Shown piece after piece: positions 10,491 to 20,132 of a stretch of 64,000 nt of DNA. How positions within the stretch are numbered: the stretch's first letter is position 1; every line of letters starts with the position of its first letter. A program made the translations under genes and the position numbers. This DNA is from Symbiodinium natans (taxonomy: Eukaryota; Sar; Dinophyceae; Suessiales; Symbiodiniaceae). The stretch is from contig CAJNDS010002088.1 in assembly GCA_905221605.1 (NCBI GenBank), forward strand, positions 124,001-188,000, read 5' to 3'. The notes under the pieces were generated by a model. That model made no database searches. It saw nothing but the letters and a program-made list of their open reading frames with translations, and had not been told where the DNA came from.

Positions 10491-10688
10491 CTTGAAGGTT
10501 CATGGTACTTACTAACCAATTATAACTGTACTTATAACCCTACTTAAACCCTAAACCCTACATAAACCCAAAACCCTAAACCCTAAACCCTTATAATACC
10601 CCTAAAGGGCCTTACCGGGGTTATCCCAATTATAAGTAGGGTTATAAGCCCAGTTATAATAGGTTAGAAAGTACCATGAACCTTCAAG
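10491..10688. mobile_element. Family B element split by telomere repeats
   Basis: Both inverted ends present. The copy is interrupted at 10546-10590 by about 45 bp of AAACCCT-type repeat exactly where the 4651 copy reads TACTTATAATACC. Confidence 0.85.
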
Positions 10689-10721
10689 CAGTGGTGGGGC
10701 GGGGAGGAGCGCCCTCAAAGC

Positions 10722-11010
10722 AAGTGGGGGTTTGGGGTTTGGGGTTGGGGGTTTGGGGTTTGGGGTTTAAGGTTTGGGGGTTTGGGGTTTGGGGGTTTGG
10801 GGTTTGGGGTGTAGGGTTTGGGGGTTTGGGGTTTGGGGGTTTGGGGTTTGGGGGTTTGGGGTTTGGGGTTTGGAGCTTAGGGTTTAAGGTTTGGGGTTTG
10901 GGGTGTTTGGGGTGTTTGGGGTGTTTGGGGTGTTTGGGGTGTTTGGGGTGTTTGGGGTGTTTGGGGTGTTTGGGGTGTTTGGGGTGTTTGGGGTTTGGGG
11001 TTTTAGGGTT
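10722..11010. repeat. TTTGGGG and TGTTTGGGG arrays
   Basis: A heptamer with A replaced by G, then about eleven 9-bp TGTTTGGGG units (10900-10990). The glycine- or VFG-rich frames here are artefacts. Confidence 0.9.
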
Positions 11011-11089
11011 TTAATTAGGGGTGTAGGCCCCAAAGCCACACGCAAACCGAGAGCTTTCAACCAACAAGCCAAATTAAAAGCCAAATCTA

Positions 11090-11420
11090 TACACCAACAA
11101 CCTAAAACCCTAAGAACCCCAAAAACCCTAAAACTCCAAAAAAACCCTAAAACCCCCAAACCCTACAAACCCTAAAGACCCTAAAAACACTAAAACCCTA
11201 AAACTCTAAACACCCGAAAACCGTAAAAAAGAAAAAAGAAACCTAAACCCCTAAAAACCCTAAAACCCTTATAAACCCATTAAGACCCTAAACCGAAAAA
11301 CCCTAAAACCCTAAAACCCTTGCAAAATCCTATTCTAAAACCCTAAACCGAAAAACCCAAAACCCCAAAACTCAGAACCCTAATCCCTAAACCCTAAACC
11401 CTAAACCCTAAACCCTAAAC
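11090..11420. repeat. Degenerate CCCTAAAA tract
   Basis: Octamer-like AAACCCTAA units with many insertions, becoming clean CCCTAAA just before exon N9. Confidence 0.8.
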
Positions 11421-11425
11421 CGCTC

Positions 11426-11498
11426 CTGCCGGGCAGGCTCGGCAGGAGCCGCGGTCGGCGACGCCATGGTCTGGGCTCCAGCGGCCGGCTGGGCAAGC
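11426..11498 (-). CDS. Nested gene exon N9 (Cys-rich)
   Basis: ACPAGRWSPDHGVADRGSCR then ACPA. Acceptor CCCAG. A GA donor G|GAGCGG fits the repeat; GT at GCG|GTTTAGGG is the alternative. Confidence 0.85.
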
Positions 11499-11727
11499 CT
11501 GGGGGGGTTGCAGGGAAGGGTTTAGGGTTTAGGGTTTGGGGTTTGGGGTTTAGGGTTTAGGGTTAAGGGTTAAGGGTTTAGGGTTTAGGGTTTGGGGTTT
11601 AGGGTTTAGGGCTTAGGGTGCAAACCCTAGAGGTTAGGGCTTGGGGTTTACGCCCTGAACGGCACAACCGAGAAGCAGCTGCCCTCAGGGTGCTAAGGTG
11701 CAGGGAGGACCTTCTGCCCGGTGAACT

Positions 11728-11827
11728 ACTTGGAAGCCTTTATGGCGGATTAGGAGAAGGTTTCTGTTGGGGATATTAAGTAGACTTATTAAGTCAAAGA
11801 CTTAATAAGTCAAAAGAGCTTCCAAGT
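11728..11827. mobile_element. Family F palindromic element
   Basis: TACTTGGAAGCCTTTATGGC left, GTCAAAAGAGCTTCCAAGTA right; a tandem AGACTTATTAAGTCAAAGA lies inside. Confidence 0.75.
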
Positions 11828-12227
11828 AGGGGTCAGGTTTTTGTTTGGGGTTTCTTGGGGTTAGGGTTATAGGGTTTTGCTGTTTTAGGTCTTTAGGGAC
11901 TTTAGGGTTTCAGTGTCTTTTCGGGTTAGGGTGAGAAGGTTGTTCGTGTTTTAGGGCTCTAAGGTTTTTAGGGCTTTTAGAGGTTAGGGTCATAGGGCTA
12001 TGGGTTACTGCTTTAGGTTTTGTTGCGGCTCGTAGGGCTTTTGGGGTTGTAGGGTTTCAGGGCTTTAGAATTGGGTTTTAGGGTTTTGCATTCGGGGGTT
12101 TTAGTGGTTTTGAAGAAACAAAAAAAGGCCAAACCCCAAACCCGAAGCACTAAACCCTAAACCCCAAACCCCAAACCCCAAACCCCAAACCCTAAACCTT
12201 AAACCCGACACATGCGGAGAAAGTTGC

Positions 12228-12296
12228 CTCGCAGCTGGTGTGGTTGGCGGCCCCCCGGTCTGCGCTGAATCGCCCCGGCGCGCAGGCGATACAATC
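12228..12296 (-). CDS. Nested gene exon N8 (Cys-rich)
   Basis: DCIACAPGRFSADRGAANHT then SCE. Acceptor CGCAG, GC donor GAG|GCAACT. NHT is a possible N-glycosylation site. Confidence 0.85.
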
Positions 12297-12710
12297 CTGC
12301 GTGTGCGCACCCTCCTACACGCTAAGCCCTAAACCCTAGGCCCTAAACCCTAACCCTAAACCCCCTGAAGCACCCTAAACACCTCCTAAACCTAATCCTC
12401 AAGCAGTAGAAGGACGGGGGCCCTGGCGTTTAGGGTTTAGGGTTGACAAGTAGAGAGTCATAAGGGCCATGAAAGCACCCTTCCAGTAGACCTTACAGTA
12501 GCCCCAAACCCTAAACCCTACACCCTAGCAGTTCACCCCCCGCATCCCCCAAGCCGGCAACCTCCCCGCCCCCCCTCACCCCCCCCTCGCCCCCCCCCAC
12601 TCCCCCCACGACCTAAACCCTAAACCCTAAACCCTAAACCCTAAACCCTAAACCCTAACCCCTAAACCCTAAACCCTAAACCTAAACCCCACACTCCAAA
12701 CCCTAAACCC

Positions 12711-12911
12711 TAAACCACCTAAACCGCCTAAACCGCCTTAACCGCCTTAACCGCCTAGACCGCCTAGACCGCCTAAACCGCCTAAATCGCCTAAACCCCC
12801 TAAACCCCCTAAACCCCCTAAACCCCCTAAACCCCCTAAACCCCCTAAACCCCCTAAACCCCCTAAACCCCCTAAACCCCCTAAACCACCTAAACCCCCT
12901 AAACCACCTAA
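12711..12911. repeat. 9-bp array CCTAAACCG / CCTAAACCC
   Basis: A block of CCTAAACCGC-type units changes into about 14 CCCCTAAAC units, then reverts to CCCTAAA heptamers at 12911. Confidence 0.85.
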
Positions 12912-12989
12912 ACCCTAAACCCTAAACCCTAAACCCTAAACCCTAAACCCTAAACCCTAAACCCCTCCCCCCCTTTGCCCCTCCCCAAC

Positions 12990-13078
12990 CTGCGAGGTTG
13001 TCGAGCCGAGAGCAGCTCCGAACTTCCCGGCCGGGCACTGCGCGCACGCATCGGCAGAGGAGCCGCGGGAGGCGTTGC
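12990..13078 (-). CDS. Nested gene exon N7 (Cys-rich)
   Basis: Twenty-nine codons: NASRGSSADACAQCPAGKF then GAALGSTTSQ. Acceptor TGCAG, donor CAG|GTTGGG. Contains an NxS sequon. Confidence 0.85.
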
Positions 13079-13098
13079 CTGCACCATCGTGGGATCCC

Positions 13099-13203
13099 TA
13101 GCCCTAAACCCTAAACCCTAAACCCTAAACCCTAAACCCTAAACCCTAAACCCTAAACCCTAAACCCTAAACCCTAAACCCTAAACCCTAAACCCTAAAC
13201 CCC
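13099..13203. repeat. CCCTAAA array
   Basis: About 14 perfect heptamers, unusually to the right of an exon (N7) rather than to the left. Confidence 0.9.
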
Positions 13204-13818
13204 AAACTCTACCACCTGAAGGCTAAACCCTCCTAACCTCTACAAGTTTGGGGGCTATGGCATTCGGATTTAGGATGCAGGGCGATGAGTCAGAAGGGTT
13301 TTGGGAGTGGATGGAGGGTTTGGGGTCAAGCATCTGAGGGGTTTGAGGTTTCGAGTTTAAGAATTTGGGGATTCAAGGTTCAGGGGTTTAGACTGGGTCT
13401 GAGGGGTTTTAAGGCTCATTATGGAATGAGGTACCCCAAAACCCTATTTTGGTATGGTTTTTTGGGTACCTAATTCCATAGTAGTACTACACATGGACCC
13501 TCTGGGTTGTTTTCCGGCACATGTTGGCCCGGGTCTTGCGACATGAGCCCCTGGTGCGTGTGCGCATATATTGGCTTCTGAGTAGCTAGGGCCGTTGGGG
13601 CACCTCGTGTCGTCTTTACAATCAAGGTGAATGTAGGGCCTATAGGGGCCTGAATAATTAGAATAGGGCTTTGTTTCTTTTTATATAGTATCGTTTCCAA
13701 CGGACCGCACGGGTATCCAATAAGTAAATATTCCTCTAAACCCTAAACCCTAAACCCTAAACCCTAAACCCCAAACCCTAAACCCTAAACCTGAAACCCT
13801 AAACCTGAGGCGAGCTGC

Positions 13819-13870
13819 TCCATCTCCCGGGAGCACAGCGCGTGCACTCGAGAACTCCTCCGAGACCCAT
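13819..13870 (-). CDS. Nested gene exon N6 (Cys-rich)
   Basis: MGLGGVLECTRCAPGRW, acceptor GCGGAG, GC donor A|GCAGCT chosen for repeat spacing. A GT site CAG|GTTTAGGG 14 bp further is an alternative. Confidence 0.75.
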
Positions 13871-14462
13871 CTCCGCGCTCCTTACTAGGGCTGCATCTGG
13901 GTGCACAATCTACCGCCCTAAGCCTAAGCCCTTCCATCTGAACTACACCCTAAACTTGCTAAACCCTGAACCCTGCAAAAGGTTGAAGAAGCCGAATGCC
14001 GCACTGCGGCGGGCCAAACTAAAGAGGAGGAGCCTTGTTCAGGGTTGAGGGTACCTGCAGAAGAGGAAAAAAAAACCTCAATGCCCTTGAGGGTTCAAGC
14101 TTGGCCGACGACACGTCACGATTTTTTGGGCCGAATGGGTGCACGAGAGGGTATGCAGCCACCACCTCAAGGGGCACACCCGAGGCACCCGAAACCCTAA
14201 ACCCCCCCCCCCCCCCCCCCCCCCCCCCAAAGGAAAAAACATACAAATCGAAACCTAACCCGTAGACCCTAAACCCAAAACCCTACCTCCCTCCATAAAC
14301 TCGAAACCTCCCCCCCAGCCTCCCCCGTAAACTCTAACCCGTAAACCGTACACCACTCAGCCTTAGACAGGTAGACGCGAAACTGATACACTGATAAACC
14401 TTCCGCCCTACACAGTGGCAAAACCTGTGAGGGGGGGAACCTACTTGTAAACCCTACCTTGG

Positions 14463-14670
14463 GAACCTTAAGCAAGGAACAAGGGGCCATATCAAGGGAC
14501 CATGTAACTACCATCAGAATTTTGAGTTTCGGGCCTACCTAGACAACGAAACCGTGTGCCTTGGCAAAGGCGTAACATGCACGGTGCATCAAGGTCACAC
14601 CAGGTAGGACCTGAACCCTGACGGTGGCTACATGGTCCCTTGATATGGTCCCTTGTACCTTCCTTACAGG
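14463..14670. mobile_element. Family D-like palindromic region
   Basis: AGGGACCATGTAACTACCAT and GGTGGCTACATGGTCCCTTG face each other; likely two overlapping copies. Confidence 0.5.
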
Positions 14671-14787
14671 GTTTTGAAGTATGCGCCCTGGGTTTATACA
14701 GGGTATGTCAGGGGCACACAAGGGCTTCCAAACTGAGAGCCCTTACGAAGGGCCCTGGAAGCTATATCGAAAACCCCACCATCCAAC

Positions 14788-14990
14788 ACACTAAACCCCA
14801 AACCCCAAACCCCAAACCCCAAACCCCAAACCCCAAACCCCAAACCCCAAACCCCAAACCCCAAACCCCAAACCCCAAACCCCAAACCCGAAACCCTAAC
14901 CCTGAACCCTGAACCCTGAACCCTGAACCCTGAACCCTGAACCCTAAACCCTAAACCCTAAACCCTAAACCCTAAACCCTAAACCCTAAA
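14788..14990. repeat. CCCCAAA, CCCTGAA and CCCTAAA blocks in series
   Basis: About 14 CCCCAAA heptamers, then six CCCTGAA, then eight CCCTAAA. Each variant is homogenised in its own block. Confidence 0.9.
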
Positions 14991-15023
14991 CCCTACTCCA
15001 AAACCCCAAACCAGCTATCAGTC

Positions 15024-15059
15024 GAGGCTCCACGTCCCGGCGGGGCAGTCTTGGCAGGC
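15024..15059 (-). CDS. Nested gene exon N5 (Cys-rich micro-exon)
   Basis: Twelve codons (ACQDCPAGTWSL), acceptor GGAAG. The frame meets TGA just after, so splicing must occur before it; an apparent GA donor CTC|GACTGA keeps repeat spacing and phase. Confidence 0.7.
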
Positions 15060-15128
15060 CTTCCGAGTCGCAGGGGTAGGGTTGAGGGTTGAGGGTTTGG
15101 GGGGTCTGGGGTTTGGGGCTTCGGGTTT

Positions 15129-15290
15129 AGGGTAGTTGCATGGTCCCTAAAAATGGGCAACCCTGATAATACTGATAATGGGTGCGGGGTGTAGGTTTAG
15201 GGTTCGGGAACCCTGTTACCCCCTCATATACCCTATAAATAAACAACCTTAGAGCCCGTACTTCAGAGCCCTTTAAAGAAGGGTTGGCGG
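15129..15290. mobile_element. Family D element, diverged
   Basis: GGTAGTTGCATGGTCCCTAA left; AGAGCCCGTACTTCAGAGCC core. Confidence 0.55.
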
Positions 15291-15567
15291 GCTTGGGGTT
15301 TGGGGCTGAGGGTTTAAGGGGTTTTAGGGATAGATTTTAGCCCGGGGGGGGCTTCGGGCGTATGTAGCCGGCTCTCTGGCCCTATTAAGCCTAAAACCTT
15401 GCGGGCGCTGAGGCTAGGTAAACCCTAAACCCTAAACCCTAAACCCTAAACCCTGAACCCTGAACCCTAAACCGTAAACCCTAGCCCTACATCCTAAACC
15501 CTAAACCCTAAACCCTAGCCCTAAACCCTAAACCCTACACCCTAAACCCCAAACCCCAACCCCAAGC

Positions 15568-15629
15568 CTTGGAAGAGGAGGCGCCCTCCTGGCTGCTCCA
15601 AGTCCCCGATGGACAGAGGCTGCAGTCGT
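15568..15629 (-). CDS. Nested gene exon N4 (Cys-rich)
   Basis: DCSLCPSGTWSSQEGASSSK, one repeat. Acceptor GGCAG, GC donor AAG|GCTTGG. Confidence 0.8.
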
Positions 15630-16036
15630 CTGCCTGCATATGGGGCGTTTAGGGTTTAGGGTTTAGGGTTTCGGGTTTAGGGTTTAGGGTGAAGGGTAAG
15701 CCACAAGCCTTTCAGAGAAAGAATCGTTGCAGGTACGTCAGAACTTTACTTGAAGGATCAGGTGACTGATAGTTGTTCTGTACGGCTTGCTTAGATTTAC
15801 CCTAAACCCTAAACCCCAAACCCTAAACCCTAAACCCTAAACCCTTTGTACCAACTACTAAAACGCCCGATCCCGCAAGCACGGTTTAGGGCGTCCAGTT
15901 GTCATGTTGAGGGCTTTCTGGAAACCCTAAACCTAAACCTTAAACTCTCAACCCAAAACACCAAACCCTGAGTTTTAAACCCTAAACCCTAGACCCTAGA
16001 CCCTAAACCCTAAACCCTAAACCCTAAACCCTAAAC

Positions 16037-16146
16037 GCTGCCATCTGCAAGGCAAAGCCACCGACGTCGCGCCCCGAGCGCTGTTGTAGCGGCCGGGCGC
16101 GCAGCGATGGCAGGTGGTGTGGCCTTGGGAGCTCCATGTTCCTGGG
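16037..16146 (-). CDS. Nested gene exon N3 (Cys-rich)
   Basis: Thirty-six codons: PGTWSSQGHTTCHRCAPGRY then NSARGATS and LPC, two repeat starts. Acceptor GCCAG, donor C|GTTTAGGG. Confidence 0.8.
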
Positions 16147-16393
16147 CTGGCGCCAGGGTGTAGGGTTCATTTAGGATTTAGGTCTAGGGTCTAGGGTTTA
16201 GGGTTAGTTTAGGGTTTAGGGGCACGTTGGGTTGCTGTTCAAAACAGCCTGCCCCCCAAAAAAGTAGCTCAATAGCCATATAAGGGTAGGCTGACTTTCT
16301 CGGACTGCTGACTCTTATCCCAATGGCCCCTCCAAGGGACCTGGAACACAACTCCCTCCCGTCCTGGCCCCCTCCCCTCTCCCCCACTACACC

Positions 16394-16465
16394 CAGAGAG
16401 CCCCATACCCTTAATTGAGGAAGACAACTTCAACTACATAGGGATTCTTGATATGAGGTATAGGC
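16394..16465. mobile_element. Family A fragment
   Basis: AGAGAGCCCCATACCCTTAA followed by GGGATTCTTGATATGAGGT; the right end is not found. Confidence 0.5.
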
Positions 16466-16911
16466 CTTGTTTGAGGGGTGTCGAGCTGTTTGGGCCTGTA
16501 GAGGTCGGGGGACTATGGGCTGAGATAGCTGGGGGTTGAGGATTCATGGGTTTAGGGGATTGGCGTCTAGGGGTTCAGAAAAATTCGGGTTTAGGGCTCA
16601 GTGGTGTAGCGGCCTGAGGTTTTCAAGTAGAAACCGGATGGATCCTAAACCCTAAACCCTAAACCCTAAACTCTGGGGCGTAACTGGGCTTCTCTTCTCG
16701 GAGAACGAAGTATAGAAGTTCTCTTCGAAACGGAAAGTACTTCGTCGTAGTCTGAGGACCGGCTGGAAGGCTCTAAACCCTTAGAGCGACAACCTGGAAC
16801 CCTAAACCCTGTGTATAGGGTTCAAACCCTAAACCCTAAACCCTAAACCCGAAACCCAAAACCCCAAACCCTAAACCCTAAACCCCAAACCCCACACCCT
16901 AAACCCTAAAC

Positions 16912-16983
16912 CCCCTTCCCGGCCGGGCGCCTGAGGGGCAAGCCATGCATGGGCTGCCGGAGACGGGCCGCCCCATCCCGGCG
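16912..16983 (-). CDS. Nested gene exon N2 (Cys-rich)
   Basis: Twenty-three codons with SPCMACPSGARPG, the first CxxCPxG unit. Acceptor TTGCAG, donor GG|GTTTAGGG. In phase with N1. Confidence 0.75.
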
Positions 16984-17091
16984 CTGCAAGGGCCACCCTT
17001 GGTTTAGGGTTTAGGGTTTAGGGCTAGGGTTTAGGGCTAGGGTTTAGGGTTTAGGGTTTAGGGTTTAGGGTTCAGGGCTTAAGTCTACCTT

Positions 17092-17218
17092 GGAGCCCTT
17101 GAGGTTGCTCCCTTGGGTTTGGGGACCCAGTCTGAAGATCCAAGGGAAACATACGGGGCCATATTAGGACGCATATCAAGGGAAACCTTTAGGGGTGCAA
17201 TCTTAGGGGTGCGAATCT
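17092..17218. mobile_element. Family J palindromic element
   Basis: CCCTTGAGGTTGCTCCCTTG left and AGGGGTGCAATCTTAGGGG right. Confidence 0.65.
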
Positions 17219-17501
17219 TAACTTGATGGGTTGTTTTTAGGGGCTTTAGGCGGTTTAGGGATTTGGGCGGGCACGCAACGCGGATGTGAAGCAATTAGGG
17301 TCCCTGCTCGTCTACTTCTAGCTCTGCCTCATACGTTTTAATGCTTGCTGTGATTGCTTGCAGGTTGCGGGCCGGAGGGCTTAGGTTCTAGGGCAGGCAC
17401 TTCATCCTACAGCCGACCATGTTAGGTCATAAAGTCCTGGTCTTGAGGTAGCAGAGTACCTTAAGCAGCTAACTTTCCACAGACAAACCCCTCTCTTGGG
17501 G

Positions 17502-17757
17502 TAGCTACATGGCCCCCTGAGTCTACTATTTGCTCAAGAAGCCCCCAGCAAATAAAATATGTTCTTCTTTATAAGGGTAATAAAGGGAATATCATGTTTT
17601 ATTCTTTGGGGGCTTCTTAAGCAACAAGTAGGAGCCTGCCTGCAAAGGGGACGCCTCTTCTACCCCTCATATACCCCATAGAACCCAAGGGCCCATACAT
17701 CGGAACCCATTTAATTTAAAGAGCGTAAGGGACCATATTCAGGACCACATGCCTACC
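17502..17757. mobile_element. Family D element with a second palindrome inside
   Basis: Outer GGTAGCTACATGGCCCCCTG and GGACCACATGCCTACCC. Inside, 17532-17625 forms its own hairpin between GAAGCCCCCAGCAAATAAAA and its complement. Confidence 0.7.
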
Positions 17758-17848
17758 CCTAAACCCTAAACCCTAAACCCTCAACCCTCAACCCTAAACC
17801 CTAAACCCCAAACCCTAAGCCCTAAACCACGTAGCTACCCCTAGAAAC

Positions 17849-17952
17849 CCAGCGGCCACGGAAGGCAGCGAAGGAATGGAGGCGCCAAAGGCCTGGCCGC
17901 AGGCGCAAGGCGCGGCCGCCGCCCAGGCGAGGAAAAGAAGGCGGCTCCCCAT
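17849..17952 (-). CDS. Nested gene exon N1 (start, signal peptide)
   Basis: Start codon at 17952-17950. The 34 codons begin MGSRLLFLAWAAAAPCACGQ: a basic residue, a hydrophobic core and small residues suitable for signal peptidase. Donor GG|GTTTCTAGGG. The frame is open upstream of the ATG, so an earlier start cannot be excluded, but the hydrophobic core right after this Met argues for it. Confidence 0.7.
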
Positions 17953-18010
17953 GATCGCCCCGGAAAAAAGTGCGCGCGATAAAAACTGCCAGGAGCTGCA
18001 AAGGACAAGC
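17953..18010 (-). promoter_or_regulatory. Possible 5' leader / trans-splice acceptor of nested gene
   Basis: Just upstream of the N1 start the minus strand has TTTGCAG, CTGGCAG and two short T runs. Dinoflagellate messages usually receive a spliced leader at an AG, and T-rich boxes occur near starts. Suggestive only. Confidence 0.2.
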
Positions 18011-18770
18011 CCTCGAGCCGGTTTTTGTTCGGGCGGAGGTTTAGGGTTTAGGGTTTAGGGTTTAGGGTTTAGGGTTTAGGGAGAGGGTCTGCAGGTCTGT
18101 AATTAGGGATGCTGGGGTTTCTTTGGGGGCAGGGTCGAGCGTTCATGATTTTTAGGGTTTAGGGCTTACCCAAAACCCAAAACCCTAAACCCGAAACCCG
18201 TGTTTATAGGGTTTATAGTTTAGGGTTTTAGGAGTTGGAGAACTGAAATCCGACATCGCGAAGCATGCCGAGATGAAGGGCCTGACTCCGTAGCCCTCAG
18301 CTCCTTGAACTTTCTCTACGAAGCATACTTGATGTTTCTATACCCCCAATAGGGCTTGTAGGTATGCTAGCCAAAAGGGGGAAGAAGGGTCCTTGTAACT
18401 CGCTCGCTAGGGGGGGGGGGGGGGCCTCCTTGTTGGATCTATACTTCATGTTCAGCTCAACCTGAACTGTGGGCGGGTAAGGGGGGGGGAGGGGGGGTTC
18501 AGGGTTTGAGGGTGGAAGGGTTAAGGGTTTTTGCACCATTGTTGGGGTACTATTAAATATGATCATCTTTCTTCCTTGTTGGGTTTAAGTATTCACAATA
18601 ATGTACAATCTTCAAGCATGACCCAGGTTTAGGGTACCTCTAGCCCTAAACCCTAAACCCTAAACCCTAGACTCGTAGCCCTAAACCCCCTGAACCTCAA
18701 AATCATGTAAACCCTAAACCCGAAACCCTGAACCTGCGTGTAGGGTCTATGGGGATGACATACCCCTGTA

Positions 18771-18880
18771 AACTTGGCTGCACTTAGGAGGGTAGCAAAA
18801 AAATAAACTTTTACCTGCCTTATTAAGAAACCCAATAAACCCAAAAAGGCTAAAGATGTAAAGTTACAGTAAAGCACCAC
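18771..18880 (-). mobile_element. Family I introner-like element at the donor of E38
   Basis: Minus strand runs from GTGGTGCTTTACTGTAAC, which provides the E38 donor, to TAAGTGCAGCCAAG. Same orientation as the copy at 19004. Confidence 0.8.
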
Positions 18881-19003
18881 AAAGGAAGAAGCGCACGCCT
18901 GAGCCCAGCTTGGGTGCTGTTGGAAGCGAGGCTGTTGACGATGCCGAAGAGCTGCTCAACTCGCTCGTCCAAGCGGACATCCTGGAAATCTCGCACTTCA
19001 AAG
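18881..19003 (-). CDS. PIKK exon E38 (ATP site and helix C)
   Basis: Forty codons beginning FEVRDFQDVRLDERVEQLF, the diagnostic PIKK motif (family form: V-K-x-x-E-D-L-R-x-D-x-R-V-x-Q-L-F), followed by a helix ending RRALLP. The usual lysine is arginine (codon CGA). Both flanking introns begin or end with the same palindromic element (family I): donor TTT|GTGGTG on the left, element end TGCAGCCAAG on the right. Leftover TT joins G of E39 to give leucine. Confidence 0.95.
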
Positions 19004-19112
19004 CTTGGCTGCACTTAGCAGGGTAGCTAGAAATTAAACTTTTAGCTACCTTGTTAAGAAACCCAATAAACCCAAAAAGGCTAAGGATCTAAAGTTACGG
19101 TAAAGTACCACA
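19004..19112 (-). mobile_element. Family I introner-like element at the acceptor of E38
   Basis: Minus strand from GTGGTACTTTACCGTAAC to TAAGTGCAGCCAAG, whose last AG is the E38 acceptor. The element supplies a splice site. Confidence 0.8.
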
Positions 19113-19734
19113 GAGAAAGGTTCTCAAGGGGGTTGTAGAGTTTACGGTTTGCGTTCTAGGGTTTGGGGTTTTGGCGTTTAAGGCTGTACATTTTGGGTCC
19201 GCGTGTGTTTTGATCTCTTGGTTGGGGGGGGGGGGGGGGGGGGGGGTCTTCGAATCAGGAATGCCTAGTTCGGGGGGTACATGAGGGGTACACGCATTTT
19301 GGGAAATGCACCTTTTTCGTGCAAGTAGCAAAGAATGAGGGCACTACTCGGTGCCCGCGGTTGGGTGGTTTAGGGTTCGCCTGCAGAATTCTATGAAGCC
19401 GCTTGTGAAGGCTTAGGGTTTAGGGGATTAGGATTGAGGCTTAGGATAAGCGCTGGGGCTTTCGGGATTCGGGCTTAGGGGTTCGGGTTCAGGGCTTTGT
19501 AGTCATGGGTCGTTGCAACTGGTGGGTTGCAGCTGCAGCAGGGTAGATAACCCTGGAGACTCAAGCATTTGCCAGACTATAAGTTAAGCCAAAACTTGGG
19601 GAACCTATCTCCTAGCTCTAAACCCTAAACCTAAACCCTAAACCCTAAACCCTAAACCCTCAAGCACAAGGGCTCCACCAAAGACACAACGGCACCGCCT
19701 TTTGAAGCCCCCGCAACTCAGACAGCTGCCCAGG

Positions 19735-19885
19735 GAGCCCAATACCCCTCAATTACAGGAAGATAGTTTAAATTGTAGAAGGATCCGTAATATGATTTAA
19801 GGATTAAATGAAGTTACCTTACATTAAGTATCTTTTAAGCAATATTCCTCAACTAAGGGGTGTTGGCATTGTGGGGTGTGCCTTC
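19735..19885. mobile_element. Family A element, longer form
   Basis: GGGAGCCCAATACCCCTCAA left and CAACTAAGGGGTGTTGGCA right with the GGATCCGTAATATGAT core. Confidence 0.65.
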
Positions 19886-20132
19886 AAGAACAGCATGCAG
19901 GGTTTGGGGGGTTGAGGGTTGAGGGTTTAGGGATTCGTGCTTAGGGTATAGGCAACTCAAAGCAACTCTCAGCCCGAAACCCCCAGAAGGCCCCAACAAC
20001 TGCTTAGGCGCTAACCCTAAACCCTAAACCCTAAACCCTAACGTTTGGGGTTTTCCTCCTGGCTCTTAGTAGGAACTGAGGGAGTTAGGTGTGATCTAAG
20101 GTGCCTAACTCCCCAGTTCCGTAATTAGAACC

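Larger units (their letters stand above)
4474..17952 (-). other. Nested gene: secreted/cell-surface cysteine-rich repeat protein (14 exons seen)
   Basis: A second split gene on the same strand, lying wholly inside the kinase intron 2501-18880. Exon N1 gives a start codon and signal-peptide-like N terminus. Thirteen more exons chain as about ten repeats of the form C-x2-C-P/A-x-G-(T/R)-(W/F/Y)-S-x(8-12)-C. This is the pattern of ephrin-receptor-like/GCC2-GCC3 domains, disulphide-rich extracellular modules. Introns fall inside repeats, often between the G and the aromatic residue. No transmembrane segment or stop was found before 4474, so the 3' end is unknown. One junction (N11-N12) departs from the usual C-x2-C spacing, so an exon there may be misplaced. 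Confidence 0.8.

Noticed and set aside
10676-11175. Glycine-, VFG- and TPN-rich ORFs
   Set aside because: They are translations of TTTGGGG-type arrays.
18250-18310. Minus-frame GYGVRPFISACFAMSDF as the RTYxVVP exon after E38
   Set aside because: It mimics Y-x-V-x-P only weakly, while 2435-2500 carries the full motif and fits the phase.
19640-19735. Coding-like plus frame KHKGSTKDTTAPPFEAP
   Set aside because: E37 and E38 join directly with correct phase and family spacing; no second support for this strand.
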